This document shows positions 36,706-45,553 of a stretch of DNA of 55,748 nt, in pieces. The translations under genes were made by a program, and so were the position numbers. This stretch comes from an uncultured Alphaproteobacteria bacterium. GTDB taxonomy: Bacteria; Pseudomonadota; Alphaproteobacteria; MPNO01; UBA2964. The DNA lies in the NCBI GenBank assembly GCA_938048165.1, contig CALIBP010000242.1, positions 1 through 55,748 on the forward strand, read 5' to 3'. Position 1 is the first letter of the stretch; each line of letters opens with the position of its first letter. Below the pieces are notes generated by a model, which was given only the letters and a program-made list of their open reading frames with translations, ran no database searches and was not told the origin of the DNA.

Positions 36706-38355
36706 ATGAATGGTGCAGCGCTCGTTGCGGAAATACTGAAACGGGAAGGGACAGAGTTTTTATCCTGTTATCCCCGTAACCCTGTGATCGAAGAATGCAC
36801 AAAACTCGGCATTCGACCGATTCTCTGCCGCCAGGAACGGGTCGGTGTCGGGATTGCCGATGGGTATACGCGGATCATGCGCGGCAAGGTAAATGGTGTG
36901 TTTGCCGCGCAGGCAGGTCCCGGCATTGAGAACGCGTTTCCGGGAGTTGCTCAGGCCTATAGTGAAAATGTGCCGATGTTGATTCTTCCCGGTGGGATGG
37001 GGTCCGGACGGCAATATCGCCACCCGACCTTTAGCGCGGCAGATGTCTTTGCGCCGGTCACGAAATGGGCGGCGCGGGCCCATTCAGTTCAGGCAATTCC
37101 TGACCTGATGCGTCAGGCCTATCACGCGATGCGCACCGGTAAGGGCGGACCGGTTTTGCTGGAAATTCCTCTGGAAGTCTGGGATCAGGAATATGAAGAT
37201 GCCGTCGAATATGAATCCGTGAGACCCTATCCTTTGTCACCTGACCCGACGGCTATTACCGAGGCAGTTCGGATGTTGCTGGCGGCGGAAAATCCCATCC
37301 TGTGGGCCGGGCAAGGCGTGTTGTATGCAGAGGCCAGTGAGGCTGTTGCGGAATTGGCCGAACTGGTACCCGCTCCGGTGATGATGACCAATCCCGGTAA
37401 AAGCGCGATCGCGGAAAATCATCCGTTGGCATTAGGCGGCAGCACGCGCTCACGGCCACGGATGGTGTCAGAATTCATGGATCGGGCCGATCTGGTTTTT
37501 GCGATTGGCTCTAGCCTGACGATCACCAATTTTGGGCCCAAGGTACCGCCCGGCAAGAAGATCGTTCATTCGACCAATGATCCCTCCGACATCAACAAGG
37601 ACTACAAAGCAGATCATGCCGTCATTGGTGATGCCAAGATGGTGGCCGAAGCGCTGATTGCCGAGATCAAGCGCCAGCGCGGTGAGGTTGATGTAAATGT
37701 CGCCAAGACGCTTAAGGACGAGATTGCCTCGATCAAGGCGGCATGGATCGCGGACTGGCAAGATCACCGAACGTCAGATGAAGTGCCAATCAACCAGTAC
37801 CGTGTCATTCAGGACCTGATGGATACGGTTGATCGTGATCAGGTGATTATCACCCATGATTCCGGTAGTCCGCGTGAACAGATGATGTCGAGCTGGGAAA
37901 GCACGGCAGCGGGGTCCTATATGGGGTGGGGGAAATCCACGCAGCTTGGTTACGGTCTTGGGATCACTCTGGGTGCCAAAATGGCGGCGCCGGAAAAAAT
38001 TTGTATCAATGTGATGGGTGACGCGTCTTTTGGGATGACCGGACTGGACATAGAAACTGCAGCGCGGAACGGCATTGCCACGCTCACCATTGTCTTCAAT
38101 AACGGTGTGATGGGGGCCGAGCGGGATGTTCTGGTGCACTCGACAGAAAAGTACGGCGCACTGGATGTTGGCGGCAATTATGCAAAAGTCGCGGAAGGGC
38201 TGAACGTGAAGTCACGTCGTGTTGAAGCGCCGGAAGATATCATCCCGGCGATAAAAGAGGCCGTTGCCGTGACGCAGGCTGGATCGCCTTATCTCTTGGA
38301 GTTTATCGTTAAAGAAGGCCACGATTTCTCTCGGGACAAGGTCGCCGGGCTCTAG
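36706..38355 (+). CDS. Thiamine diphosphate-dependent enzyme (acetolactate synthase-like)
   Basis: A 549-residue ThDP enzyme with three domains. The cofactor-activating Glu44 is in CRQERVG, and the metal/diphosphate motif starts at residue 438 with GDASFGMTGLDIETAARNG and ends in FNNG. It is annotated acetolactate synthase-like because of general similarity, but no small regulatory subunit or isoleucine/valine genes are nearby. In this setting a decarboxylase or carboligase for a 2-oxo acid from ring cleavage is more likely. It follows the Rieske gene by 14 bases and ends close to the convergent SDR gene. Confidence 0.88.
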   Translation: MNGAALVAEILKREGTEFLSCYPRNPVIEECTKLGIRPILCRQERVGVGIADGYTRIMRGKVNGVFAAQAGPGIENAFPGVAQAYSENVPMLILPGGMGSGRQYRHPTFSAADVFAPVTKWAARAHSVQAIPDLMRQAYHAMRTGKGGPVLLEIPLEVWDQEYEDAVEYESVRPYPLSPDPTAITEAVRMLLAAENPILWAGQGVLYAEASEAVAELAELVPAPVMMTNPGKSAIAENHPLALGGSTRSRPRMVSEFMDRADLVFAIGSSLTITNFGPKVPPGKKIVHSTNDPSDINKDYKADHAVIGDAKMVAEALIAEIKRQRGEVDVNVAKTLKDEIASIKAAWIADWQDHRTSDEVPINQYRVIQDLMDTVDRDQVIITHDSGSPREQMMSSWESTAAGSYMGWGKSTQLGYGLGITLGAKMAAPEKICINVMGDASFGMTGLDIETAARNGIATLTIVFNNGVMGAERDVLVHSTEKYGALDVGGNYAKVAEGLNVKSRRVEAPEDIIPAIKEAVAVTQAGSPYLLEFIVKEGHDFSRDKVAGL

Positions 38356-38361
38356 GCGGTT

Positions 38362-39171
38362 TTAGCCGTCGCGGAAGGCATCCATCATCGGTTTCTGCTG
38401 GCCGCCATCGATCTCGATCATCGTGCCATTGACGAAATGCGCCAGTGGTGACGACAGATACGTCACCAGGTTAGCGACCTCAACGGTTTCGGCAATGCGG
38501 CCCAAGGGAATGCTGCGCGGTGCCAACTGATCAGCTTCCTCGATACTGAGATTCATGTCACGTGCCATGCCCCGGACGAGACCTGCCCAGCGCTCTGTCC
38601 GAACCGGGCCAGGGTTTACGGCGACGAAGCTGATATTGTCTTTGCCGTACTGGCCGGCCAGCGAAATGGTCAGGTTTTGACCCGCGGCATTGGCCGCGCC
38701 GGGGGCGATTTCCCAGTATGAATGTTTAACCCCGTCATTACCGATCAGGTTCACAACGCGTCCGCCGCCCGCTTTCTTGAAATGGGGCAGAACGGCCCGG
38801 GTACAGCGGACATAACCAAAAAATTTTAGCTGCAGCGCATCTTCCCATTGTTCGTCTGAGAGATATTCCAAAACACCACCAGTTGCAGCACCAGCATTAT
38901 TGACCAGAATATCAACGCCGCCGAGCGCGTCCACGGCACCCTCGATAAAGGCGTTAGCCTGTCCTGTATCAGTGAGGTCGGCGGTGATGGCGATGATGTT
39001 CTGACCGGTTGCGTCGGCAATCTCCTTGGCAGTGGCCTCGAGCGGTTCCTTGCGGCGCGCACAGATGGCGACATCGACGCCTTCCTGTGCCAGTCCGAGG
39101 GCAATCGCCTTGCCGATTCCTTCACTACCACCGGTTACGATTGCTTTCTTGCCGTTTAATTGCAGGTCCAT
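38362..39171 (-). CDS. SDR-family protein with atypical active site
   Basis: A 269-residue short-chain dehydrogenase/reductase. The cofactor motif TGGSEGIG at 13-20 and NNAG at 91-94 are intact, and Arg39/Arg40 after the second strand suggest NADP(H). The active site is not: aligned on the NLTISLA helix, the Tyr of YxxxK is Pro157 and the Lys is Asn161, and the usual Ser region reads NLIGNDG. It is therefore either a divergent SDR subgroup with another mechanism or a non-oxidoreductase. It is convergent with the ThDP enzyme gene and divergent from the molybdenum hydroxylase gene. Confidence 0.85.
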   Translation of the reverse strand: MDLQLNGKKAIVTGGSEGIGKAIALGLAQEGVDVAICARRKEPLEATAKEIADATGQNIIAITADLTDTGQANAFIEGAVDALGGVDILVNNAGAATGGVLEYLSDEQWEDALQLKFFGYVRCTRAVLPHFKKAGGGRVVNLIGNDGVKHSYWEIAPGAANAAGQNLTISLAGQYGKDNISFVAVNPGPVRTERWAGLVRGMARDMNLSIEEADQLAPRSIPLGRIAETVEVANLVTYLSSPLAHFVNGTMIEIDGGQQKPMMDAFRDG

Positions 39172-39332
39172 TGCTCGCTCTCATCTGATTTATTTTCGAA
39201 ATACTGGCGAGATCATGGCGCATGTTTGCCATACAGGAAACGGTTGTTTGGAATTTTTTGTCTCGTCGGTCGTTGCTCCCGGTAGCGTCCATGACTTACC
39301 TTGAGCAGAGACATTTGTTTCAGGACCCAGTG

Positions 39333-41624
39333 ATGAACGAGACGACACAGATACGCTATATAGGTGAAGCGGTAACCCGCCTGGAAGACCAGCGTTTTCT
39401 GACCGGCACCGGGCAGTTCATCGATGATGTTTCTCTGCCGGAAATGGTTCATATGGCGATCCTGCGCAGCCCGCAGGCGCATGGCTGGATTAAGGCGATT
39501 GATCTCTCGGCAGCTCGGGAAATGCCGGGTGTAATCGATGTTTTTGCCGCCGCTGATATCGACATGGCTTTGCCTGATATTCCGTTGCGACTGGCGCCTT
39601 TCAAAGGGTTTGAACGGTTTCTGCAAAAGCCTGTCGCGGTCGACAAGGTACGCTATGTCGGTGAGCCAATCGCCGTTGTCATCGCAGAAAATCGCTATCT
39701 CGCCGAAGACGCGCTGGCCGCAATTATCGTCGATATTGAAACCTTGCCGGCGGTAACGACACTTGATCAGGCGGAAGCTGGTGAGGTCTTGCTGCATGAT
39801 GCGGCTGGCGAGAATGTCGGGGCGGCCTATCCAGTCGGACGCGGCGATATCGAAGCGGCGTTTAAGGAGGCGTCCTATACAAGGCGGGAACGCTTTGTCA
39901 CCAACCGCCACGCCGCCTGTCCGCTGGAGACCCGCGGGCTGATTGGTGAATGTGATCAGTCGTCTGGCCTATTGCGGCTGACCGGAGCGGCCAAGGTCAC
40001 CTTCTTTAACCGGCGGCATCTGGCAGCGGCGTTTGCGGTTGAGGAAGATCAGGTGGAACTGATCGAGATGGATGTTGGCGGTGCCTTTGGCGCGCGCGGC
40101 GAGCTTTACCCCGAAGACTATCTGGTCCTCATCGCGGCTCAGCGGGTCGGCAAGCCGGTGAAATGGATCGAAGACCGCCGCGAGAATCTAATGGCGTGCA
40201 ATCACTCACGCGATATCACCTGTGATCTGGAGATTGCCGCGACACGAGAGGGTAAAATCCTCGGGATGCGCTGTGAAGTGCGCGGTGATCTCGGTGCCTA
40301 TGTTCGGACCAATGGCGGTGTCGTGCCGTCGAAGGCGGTTCAGTTCCTGCCGGGGCCCTATCGGATTCCCGCCTTTGCCGCCGAGATGAAGGCGATTGTA
40401 ACCAACAAGACACCCGTTGGCACGATGCGCGGGCCGGGGCGGTTTGAAGCGAATTTCTGTCGTGAGCGGTTGCTCGACATGATGGCCGATGATCTTGGCA
40501 TCGATCCGGCTGAATTACGGCTGCGCAATCTGATGAAGCCCGATGAGCTTCCTTATCGAATGGGTGAGCTGGTCCCCGGGGATCCTGACGCGACCTTTGA
40601 CGATGGCAACTATGCATCGGCCTTTCAGCAATTGCTCGGTGAGGTCGAGTATGATCATTGGAAAGACCATCAGGGTGAGGATAAAGACGGTAAGCTGATG
40701 GGACTCGGGCTGGCAATTTTTGTTGAGAGCAGTGCTGCCGGCCCGCCCGAGACGGCGCATATTACCGTGGCACCCGATGGCGGACTAGAATTGCGCACCG
40801 GTGCGTCGTCGGTCGGTCAGGGCCTCGAGACCGGCATGGCGCAAATCTGTGGCGAGATTCTGGGGGTCGATATGGCCGATATCACAGTACGCCATGGCAG
40901 CACGACCCTGGTCGAAAGCGGTGGCGGTACTTTTCATAGTCGCTGCACGGTAATGGCCGGCAATGCGGTGCGGAAAGCATCCGAGGCCTTGATTGAAAAG
41001 GCGATTGAACTGGCGGCGCTCCGCTGGAATGCCGCAGCCGACGGGCTTTCCTATGATTCCGGCGCAGTCATTCGCGAAGATGGTGAACATCTGACTTTGC
41101 AGGATCTTGCCGGGTTTGCGACGCTGTCCGCCGATGCCGGCTTCAGCAATGACGGCAAATTGTCTTATTCATATGGCGCGCATGCGGCGCTGGTCGCGGT
41201 CGATGTCGAGACCGGCGGCATCGAGCTTGTGAAATATGCGCTGATCGAGGAAATCGGCCGGGCGCTGAACCCGGCGATGGTGAAGGGGCAGGCGGTCGGT
41301 GGGTTGGTGCAGGGGCTGGGTGGGACGCTGCTGGATCATTTCATCTATGACGATGATGGCCAATTGATGACGACTAACCTGGCGGAATATCTGTTGCCGC
41401 TCGCGACAGATTTGCCGGAGATAACGGCGATTGCCCTTGAGGACAGCCCATCCAAGTTCAACCCGATGGGGTTCAAGGGCGCGGGAGAGGGAGGCATCGT
41501 CGCGGTTGCTGGCGCGGTCGGCAATGCGGTGGCGCAGGCATTGCAACAGTACGGTGTAAAGATCACTGATTTGCCCCTGTCACCAATGCGGCTTCGCGAA
41601 CTACTTGCTGATAAAGGAGTCTGA
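39333..41624 (+). CDS. Molybdenum hydroxylase large subunit (xanthine dehydrogenase family), orphan
   Basis: Starting from the ATG at 39333, where homology to other family members begins (IRYIGEAVTRLEDQRFLTGTGQF), the protein has 763 residues; ATGs at 39222 and 39291 are less likely. GGAFGARGE is at 249-257 and the catalytic glutamate is Glu719 in FKGAGEGGIVAVAG. There is no CO-dehydrogenase AYRCSFR loop, so it should hydroxylate an aldehyde or N-heterocycle. No [2Fe-2S] or FAD partner gene lies beside it; the only such subunit in the window is XdhA, 35 kb away. It is followed by the ACMSD-like gene with 1 base between. Confidence 0.88.
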   Translation: MNETTQIRYIGEAVTRLEDQRFLTGTGQFIDDVSLPEMVHMAILRSPQAHGWIKAIDLSAAREMPGVIDVFAAADIDMALPDIPLRLAPFKGFERFLQKPVAVDKVRYVGEPIAVVIAENRYLAEDALAAIIVDIETLPAVTTLDQAEAGEVLLHDAAGENVGAAYPVGRGDIEAAFKEASYTRRERFVTNRHAACPLETRGLIGECDQSSGLLRLTGAAKVTFFNRRHLAAAFAVEEDQVELIEMDVGGAFGARGELYPEDYLVLIAAQRVGKPVKWIEDRRENLMACNHSRDITCDLEIAATREGKILGMRCEVRGDLGAYVRTNGGVVPSKAVQFLPGPYRIPAFAAEMKAIVTNKTPVGTMRGPGRFEANFCRERLLDMMADDLGIDPAELRLRNLMKPDELPYRMGELVPGDPDATFDDGNYASAFQQLLGEVEYDHWKDHQGEDKDGKLMGLGLAIFVESSAAGPPETAHITVAPDGGLELRTGASSVGQGLETGMAQICGEILGVDMADITVRHGSTTLVESGGGTFHSRCTVMAGNAVRKASEALIEKAIELAALRWNAAADGLSYDSGAVIREDGEHLTLQDLAGFATLSADAGFSNDGKLSYSYGAHAALVAVDVETGGIELVKYALIEEIGRALNPAMVKGQAVGGLVQGLGGTLLDHFIYDDDGQLMTTNLAEYLLPLATDLPEITAIALEDSPSKFNPMGFKGAGEGGIVAVAGAVGNAVAQALQQYGVKITDLPLSPMRLRELLADKGV

Positions 41625-41625
41625 G

Positions 41626-42618
41626 ATGGCGATCGACGTTCATGCCCATTTTGTCCCACCGTTCGTCATCGAGACGTTGGCGGATCGCGGTGCCGATTTT
41701 GGGATCGATCTCGTCGAATCGGAGCCCAGCTGTCATTGCTGCAAATTTGCCTCGGGGATTCAGATCAGACCGTTTTTTAACACGCTGACCGATGTCGATA
41801 TTCGCCTTAATGAAATGGAAAAAATTGGGCTCCAGCATCAGGTTTTGTCATTGTGGACCGATATTTTTGGCTATGAAATGCCGGGTGATAAAGGACTCCT
41901 CTGGCATCGTTTGATGAATGAATGTCTGGCCGATTTGTGTGAAAAACATTCAGAGCAGTTTTCGTGGATGGCGTCGGGCCCGATGCAGGATGCCGCATTA
42001 GCCGCGCGCGAGCTTGAACGATCAATGAAAGCAGGGGCGGTCGGCGCGATTGTCGCGACCCATATTGACCATGAAAATCTCGGCGAATGTGATCTCGATG
42101 AATATTGGGCCGCCTGTGTCGCGTTGAAGGCGCCGGTGTTTCTGCATCCCGCTCAGCCGATTGCGCCACAGCGCGCCAAAAAGTTCGCACTCAACCAGGT
42201 GGTTGCCTATCCCAATGACACGACGCTGACCGTTGGTTCGCTCATCTCGAACGGTGTGCTGGATCGGTTCCCCGACTTGCAGCTGGTGCTGTCGCATGGT
42301 GGAGGGTCAGTCCCGTGGCTGATCGGCCGGTTTGACCGGATGCATCGCGCCGCCCCGCACAAGCTCACTGGCACGGTCGCCGAGAATCCGCCTTCCGACT
42401 ATCTCCGCCAGATGCATTACGACACTATCCTGCATCACGGCCCCGCCTTGCGCTATCTGCGTGATCTGGTCGGGATTGATCAGATGGTGCTGGGGACTGA
42501 TCTGCCCTTCCCGCCGGGCGACCCTGATCCGCTGACGACATTAAAAAATGCCGCGTTCAGCGCTGCCGAGATCGAACAGATTGCCGAGGCAAACCCGCGC
42601 GCCCTCTATAACTTCTGA
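41626..42618 (+). CDS. Amidohydrolase family 2 protein (ACMSD-like decarboxylase)
   Basis: A 330-residue protein of the ACMSD/gamma-resorcylate decarboxylase group: MAIDVHAHFVPP with metal ligands His6 and His8, FLHPAQPIAP, LSHGGGSVPWLIGRFDR and the late GTDLPFPPGDPDP carrying the metal Asp. These zinc enzymes remove carboxyl groups from ring or semialdehyde acids without a cofactor. GGAG six bases before the ATG and a 1-base gap to the molybdenum hydroxylase gene indicate coupling, so hydroxylation followed by decarboxylation is a reasonable sequence of steps. Confidence 0.88.
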   Translation: MAIDVHAHFVPPFVIETLADRGADFGIDLVESEPSCHCCKFASGIQIRPFFNTLTDVDIRLNEMEKIGLQHQVLSLWTDIFGYEMPGDKGLLWHRLMNECLADLCEKHSEQFSWMASGPMQDAALAARELERSMKAGAVGAIVATHIDHENLGECDLDEYWAACVALKAPVFLHPAQPIAPQRAKKFALNQVVAYPNDTTLTVGSLISNGVLDRFPDLQLVLSHGGGSVPWLIGRFDRMHRAAPHKLTGTVAENPPSDYLRQMHYDTILHHGPALRYLRDLVGIDQMVLGTDLPFPPGDPDPLTTLKNAAFSAAEIEQIAEANPRALYNF

Positions 42619-42619
42619 T

Positions 42620-43795
42620 TTAGGACCACAGCCGGTTGGTGGCGATCTCTGCCCCTTCGGCCATGGCCTTGAATTTTGACCAGACAATATCGGCGGTGAC
42701 CTGAGGTTCCTGTCGCGCAAACGTGCCAAAGCCACAATCCGATCCCGCCATCACCCTTTCGCGACCGACCACACCGGCCCAGTTGCACAGCCTTTGCGCG
42801 ATCAGCTTGGGATGCTCGACGAAGTTGCTGGTGGAATCGATCACGCCGGGAATGAAGATCTTGTGATCAGGAATATCCATCCCCTGGATGTCTTCCCATT
42901 CATGTTCATGACGCGGGTTGGCTCCTTCGAACAGGATCGCCGCCGGGCGGGATGCCATTAAAACCGGAAATATCTTCGCGAGTGGGAAGTCGTGGGTATG
43001 CGGGCCCTCGTAATTGCCCCAGCAGATATGCAACCGCATGGCATCAGCCGGAATATTGGCAGTGGCCGCATTGACCGCTTCCATATTGCGCCAGGCAATC
43101 TTGAGGAACTCATCGTCTGACAGGTGTTTATATTGATTGTGTCGTGCCGAGCCAAAATCCGGACAGTCGATCTGCAGGATCAGCCCCGCCGCGTGGATCG
43201 CCTCATACTCGGTCTTCATCGCATCGGCCATCGCGGCGATATAGGTCTCTTCGTTCTTGTAATAATCGTCGGGCACAAACTTGCTGAGCACACCCGGCGA
43301 CGCCGCGGTCATAAATGTTTCCGTCGGGTTGCTCTCCTGAACCGCATCCTGAATATGGGCGAGATCACGCCTGAGCGGTTCCTCATTCACATAGGCAATC
43401 GGGCCAACCACCCAGGGACGGCCATATTGCAGCCCCCAGCCGCCGCGCTGTTTTTTGACCCGTGCTTCGAACTCGGGATGCTCCATCACATCCCGATTGG
43501 CATTTTCCTTGGGGATATCGGCCCCCGGCGGCGCTGCAGGATCGATGTTCGACAGGCGATGCTTCACATAAAACGTGTAGGAGATTTTCCCCATATCGCC
43601 GTCGGAAACGGTATCGACACCGCACGCGACTTGTTTGGCGACAACCTCCTTTACGGCCTCGGCGACCCGCGCTTCCAGGGCGGCGGCGTCATGTGGCTGG
43701 TTATGATCCTCCGCGGTCAGCATGTCAAAGAGATCGAGAGGCCGCGGCAGGCTGCCGACATGGGTGGTGAGAATACGGTCGGTGCTGGTTTTCAT
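42620..43795 (-). CDS. MetE-like (cobalamin-independent methionine synthase, C-terminal-type) protein
   Basis: A 391-residue TIM-barrel protein of the short MetE/UROD group. It starts ILTTHVGSLPRP, has DGDMGKISYTFYVKHRL near 66-81, and the thiol-activating zinc ligands in RLHICWGNYEG (His256, Cys258) and GSDCGFGTF (Cys354). It lacks the N-terminal half of true MetE. Relatives act in methyl or alkyl transfer to thiols, including coenzyme M epoxyalkane transferase, but many are uncharacterised. It is convergent with the ACMSD-like gene, 1 base apart. Confidence 0.85.
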   Translation of the reverse strand: MKTSTDRILTTHVGSLPRPLDLFDMLTAEDHNQPHDAAALEARVAEAVKEVVAKQVACGVDTVSDGDMGKISYTFYVKHRLSNIDPAAPPGADIPKENANRDVMEHPEFEARVKKQRGGWGLQYGRPWVVGPIAYVNEEPLRRDLAHIQDAVQESNPTETFMTAASPGVLSKFVPDDYYKNEETYIAAMADAMKTEYEAIHAAGLILQIDCPDFGSARHNQYKHLSDDEFLKIAWRNMEAVNAATANIPADAMRLHICWGNYEGPHTHDFPLAKIFPVLMASRPAAILFEGANPRHEHEWEDIQGMDIPDHKIFIPGVIDSTSNFVEHPKLIAQRLCNWAGVVGRERVMAGSDCGFGTFARQEPQVTADIVWSKFKAMAEGAEIATNRLWS

Positions 43796-43963
43796 TTTGA
43801 TTTATCCCGAACTGGTTTCAGCGCCTATCTTCCGGGCAAGGAGGGGAGCAAGTCAATCGCCCCGGCAAATAAGCAAAACCGCCAAAGAAACTGGCCCCAA
43901 CTGCCGTTCCCAGCGTGTGGGTGGCGCGCTAGACTATTGCCAGGAACACAAGACAGGGAGGGT

Positions 43964-44698
43964 ATGATGCAATCACCGGCAGACTTCGAACAATCGATGG
44001 CCTAGACCATCTGGGACACCCGCTGGAAGACCCATACGGCCTTTGATATCTGGCTCAACAACCATATGTGCCGCGAGGGTGCTGCCGTGTTCGGGCTGGA
44101 ACATTGCGTTTTTGCCGATCAGTTTCCTCGCTGGTTCGGCCATATCATCGGTAATTGCCCCGCCCTCGATGCCCGCCAGTACATGATCGACAATATGTTT
44201 GTCGAAGAGGTCCACGACCCGACCATCGGCACCGGCCATTATGAAAGCATGGTCGATTTCGCGGTTGCCCTCGGCCATGACCGCGATTTCGTACTCGGCT
44301 ATCAGGGGGCGGTCTATACCAAGATGGCGCTGGCCTATTGGGATCGCGCCGCCCGCGCCTGGCCATGGCTGGAGGCCTTCGCCGCCGTCGCCGGGCTCGA
44401 AGCCGCCCGTGGCCCGATGGTTGCCGCATTGGGTAATGTCGCCTCGCTCAAACGCAGCGTGTGGGAGCCGCTCGGTCTCTATGATCAGGCTCTGGAACAC
44501 TGGTCAGCCGGGGAAGCCGCTGATCTGCCGGAAGGCGGCCATGGTGACATGACACTCAAGATTCTGGCCAGACATGCCGACAGCGACGAAAAGCAGACCC
44601 GCGTGCTGGCCCTGCTGCAGGAGACCATGCAGATCCGCTGGCTGCATTTTGACAATATCGGTCGCGACGCCCTCAAAGCCTCTGGCGTAGATTTTTAG
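43964..44698 (+). pseudogene. PqqC/TenA-like (haem-oxygenase fold) gene interrupted by TAG
   Basis: A GGGAGG ribosome site precedes ATG at 43964, but codon 14 (44003-44005) is TAG. The same frame then stays open to 44698 and reads TIWDTRWKTHTAFDIWLNN, then EEVHDPTIGTGHYESMVDFAVALG and a long helical rest, as in PqqC/TenA/CADD-like iron oxygenases. A single base change (GAG to TAG) would explain it. The next in-frame ATG at 44066 gives 210 residues but removes the first helix and has no clear ribosome site. It is either a recent pseudogene, a sequence error, or a gene using the downstream start. Confidence 0.7.
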
Positions 44699-44775
44699 GC
44701 TGCTCTGGCGTAGACGCCTGACCCGATAATCCTTAAACAGAGACACAAACAGATTTTCAACAGGAGCCACTTCAC

Positions 44776-45393
44776 ATGACCGATACCAAGGATTTCCCCG
44801 CCGACGTACTGCCCGAAAGCCGCTCGCGCGTGGCGTTACCCAACCGCGATGATCTCGATGACGCGGCGCGGGAGGTTTATGACGCGCATGTCCATATCGA
44901 CCCCGCCGCTGGCAAGTCGCTCGCCGGGCTCTATGGCCCCGGCGGCATCCGCCTGCACTCCAAAAAACTGTCAGGCCTGTCCTCGCCGGCGGCACATTAT
45001 CTGCGCCATGGCGCGGATTATACCGAGCAGGAACGCGAGGTCGCGATCCTCACCACCGCCCGCGAATATGACTCCCAGTTTGAGTGGTGCGCCCATGAGC
45101 GCGAAGGGCTGCGCGTCGGCCTGCCGATGGAAACCGTCGATGTCATCCGCCACCGGCGTCCGACCGATGGGCTGCCCGAAACCCATGCCGTGCTGATCGA
45201 AATGGGCCGCCAGCTGTTCCAGACCAAGAAGCTGGACTCCGCGACCTATGCCCGCGCCACCAAGGCATTTGAGATTCCGACCCTCGTCGATCTCATCTCG
45301 CTGATGGGTGCCTATTCCGCCACCGCCATCCTGCTCGCCGCGTTCGACGTGCAGCTGCCCGAAGGGTCAGACCAGTCGCTACCGGTGGATTAA
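44776..45393 (+). CDS. Carboxymuconolactone decarboxylase/AhpD-like family protein
   Basis: A 205-residue all-helical protein of the CMD family, recognisable by LSSPAAHYLRHGADYTEQEREVAILTTAREYDSQFEWCAHE and the late LMGAYSATAILLAAFDVQLPEG. It has the EWCAHE form of gamma-carboxymuconolactone decarboxylases and no CxxC redox pair, so an AhpD-type peroxidase role is unlikely. CAGGAG lies upstream of the ATG. Its place after ring-oxidising genes fits a decarboxylase or hydrolase in a degradative route, but the substrate is unknown. Confidence 0.85.
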   Translation: MTDTKDFPADVLPESRSRVALPNRDDLDDAAREVYDAHVHIDPAAGKSLAGLYGPGGIRLHSKKLSGLSSPAAHYLRHGADYTEQEREVAILTTAREYDSQFEWCAHEREGLRVGLPMETVDVIRHRRPTDGLPETHAVLIEMGRQLFQTKKLDSATYARATKAFEIPTLVDLISLMGAYSATAILLAAFDVQLPEGSDQSLPVD

Positions 45394-45467
45394 TTGCGTT
45401 CTTGAAAATTTGGACGAGCTATCCACCCACAGTAGCAGCGCCGCTAACCTTCCTTTCAATAAGTGGT

Positions 45468-45505
45468 AAAAATACCATAAATTTTGGATAAATTGCGGTA
45501 TTTTT
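45468..45505. terminator. AT-rich inverted repeat, probable terminator
   Basis: AAAAATACC and GGTATTTTT form perfect 9-bp arms around 20 bases, 75 bases after the stop of the CMD-family gene. The A and T runs make it usable on either strand. The long loop lowers certainty. Confidence 0.5.
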
Positions 45506-45553
45506 CCGTCTAGGAACTTGTTCCTTTTTTGTTCGTATGGTATCACCGCGGAT

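Noticed and set aside
36706-38355. Biosynthetic acetolactate synthase
   Set aside because: No regulatory small subunit or branched-chain genes nearby, and the context is catabolic.
40216-40716. 166-codon - strand frame
   Set aside because: Arg/His/Pro-rich antisense shadow of the molybdenum hydroxylase gene.
39333-41624. Carbon monoxide dehydrogenase large subunit
   Set aside because: The AYRCSFR active-site loop is absent and no coxM or coxS is adjacent; the same applies to the gene at 53049.
43124-44005. 293-codon + strand frame over the MetE-like gene
   Set aside because: Most of it is antisense to the MetE-like gene; only its last 14 codons, from 43964 to the TAG at 44003, are meaningful as the start of the interrupted PqqC-like gene.
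44003-44005. TAG read as pyrrolysine
   Set aside because: The gene is not a methylamine methyltransferase, and no pyrrolysine synthesis or tRNA genes are seen; a plain mutation or error is far simpler.
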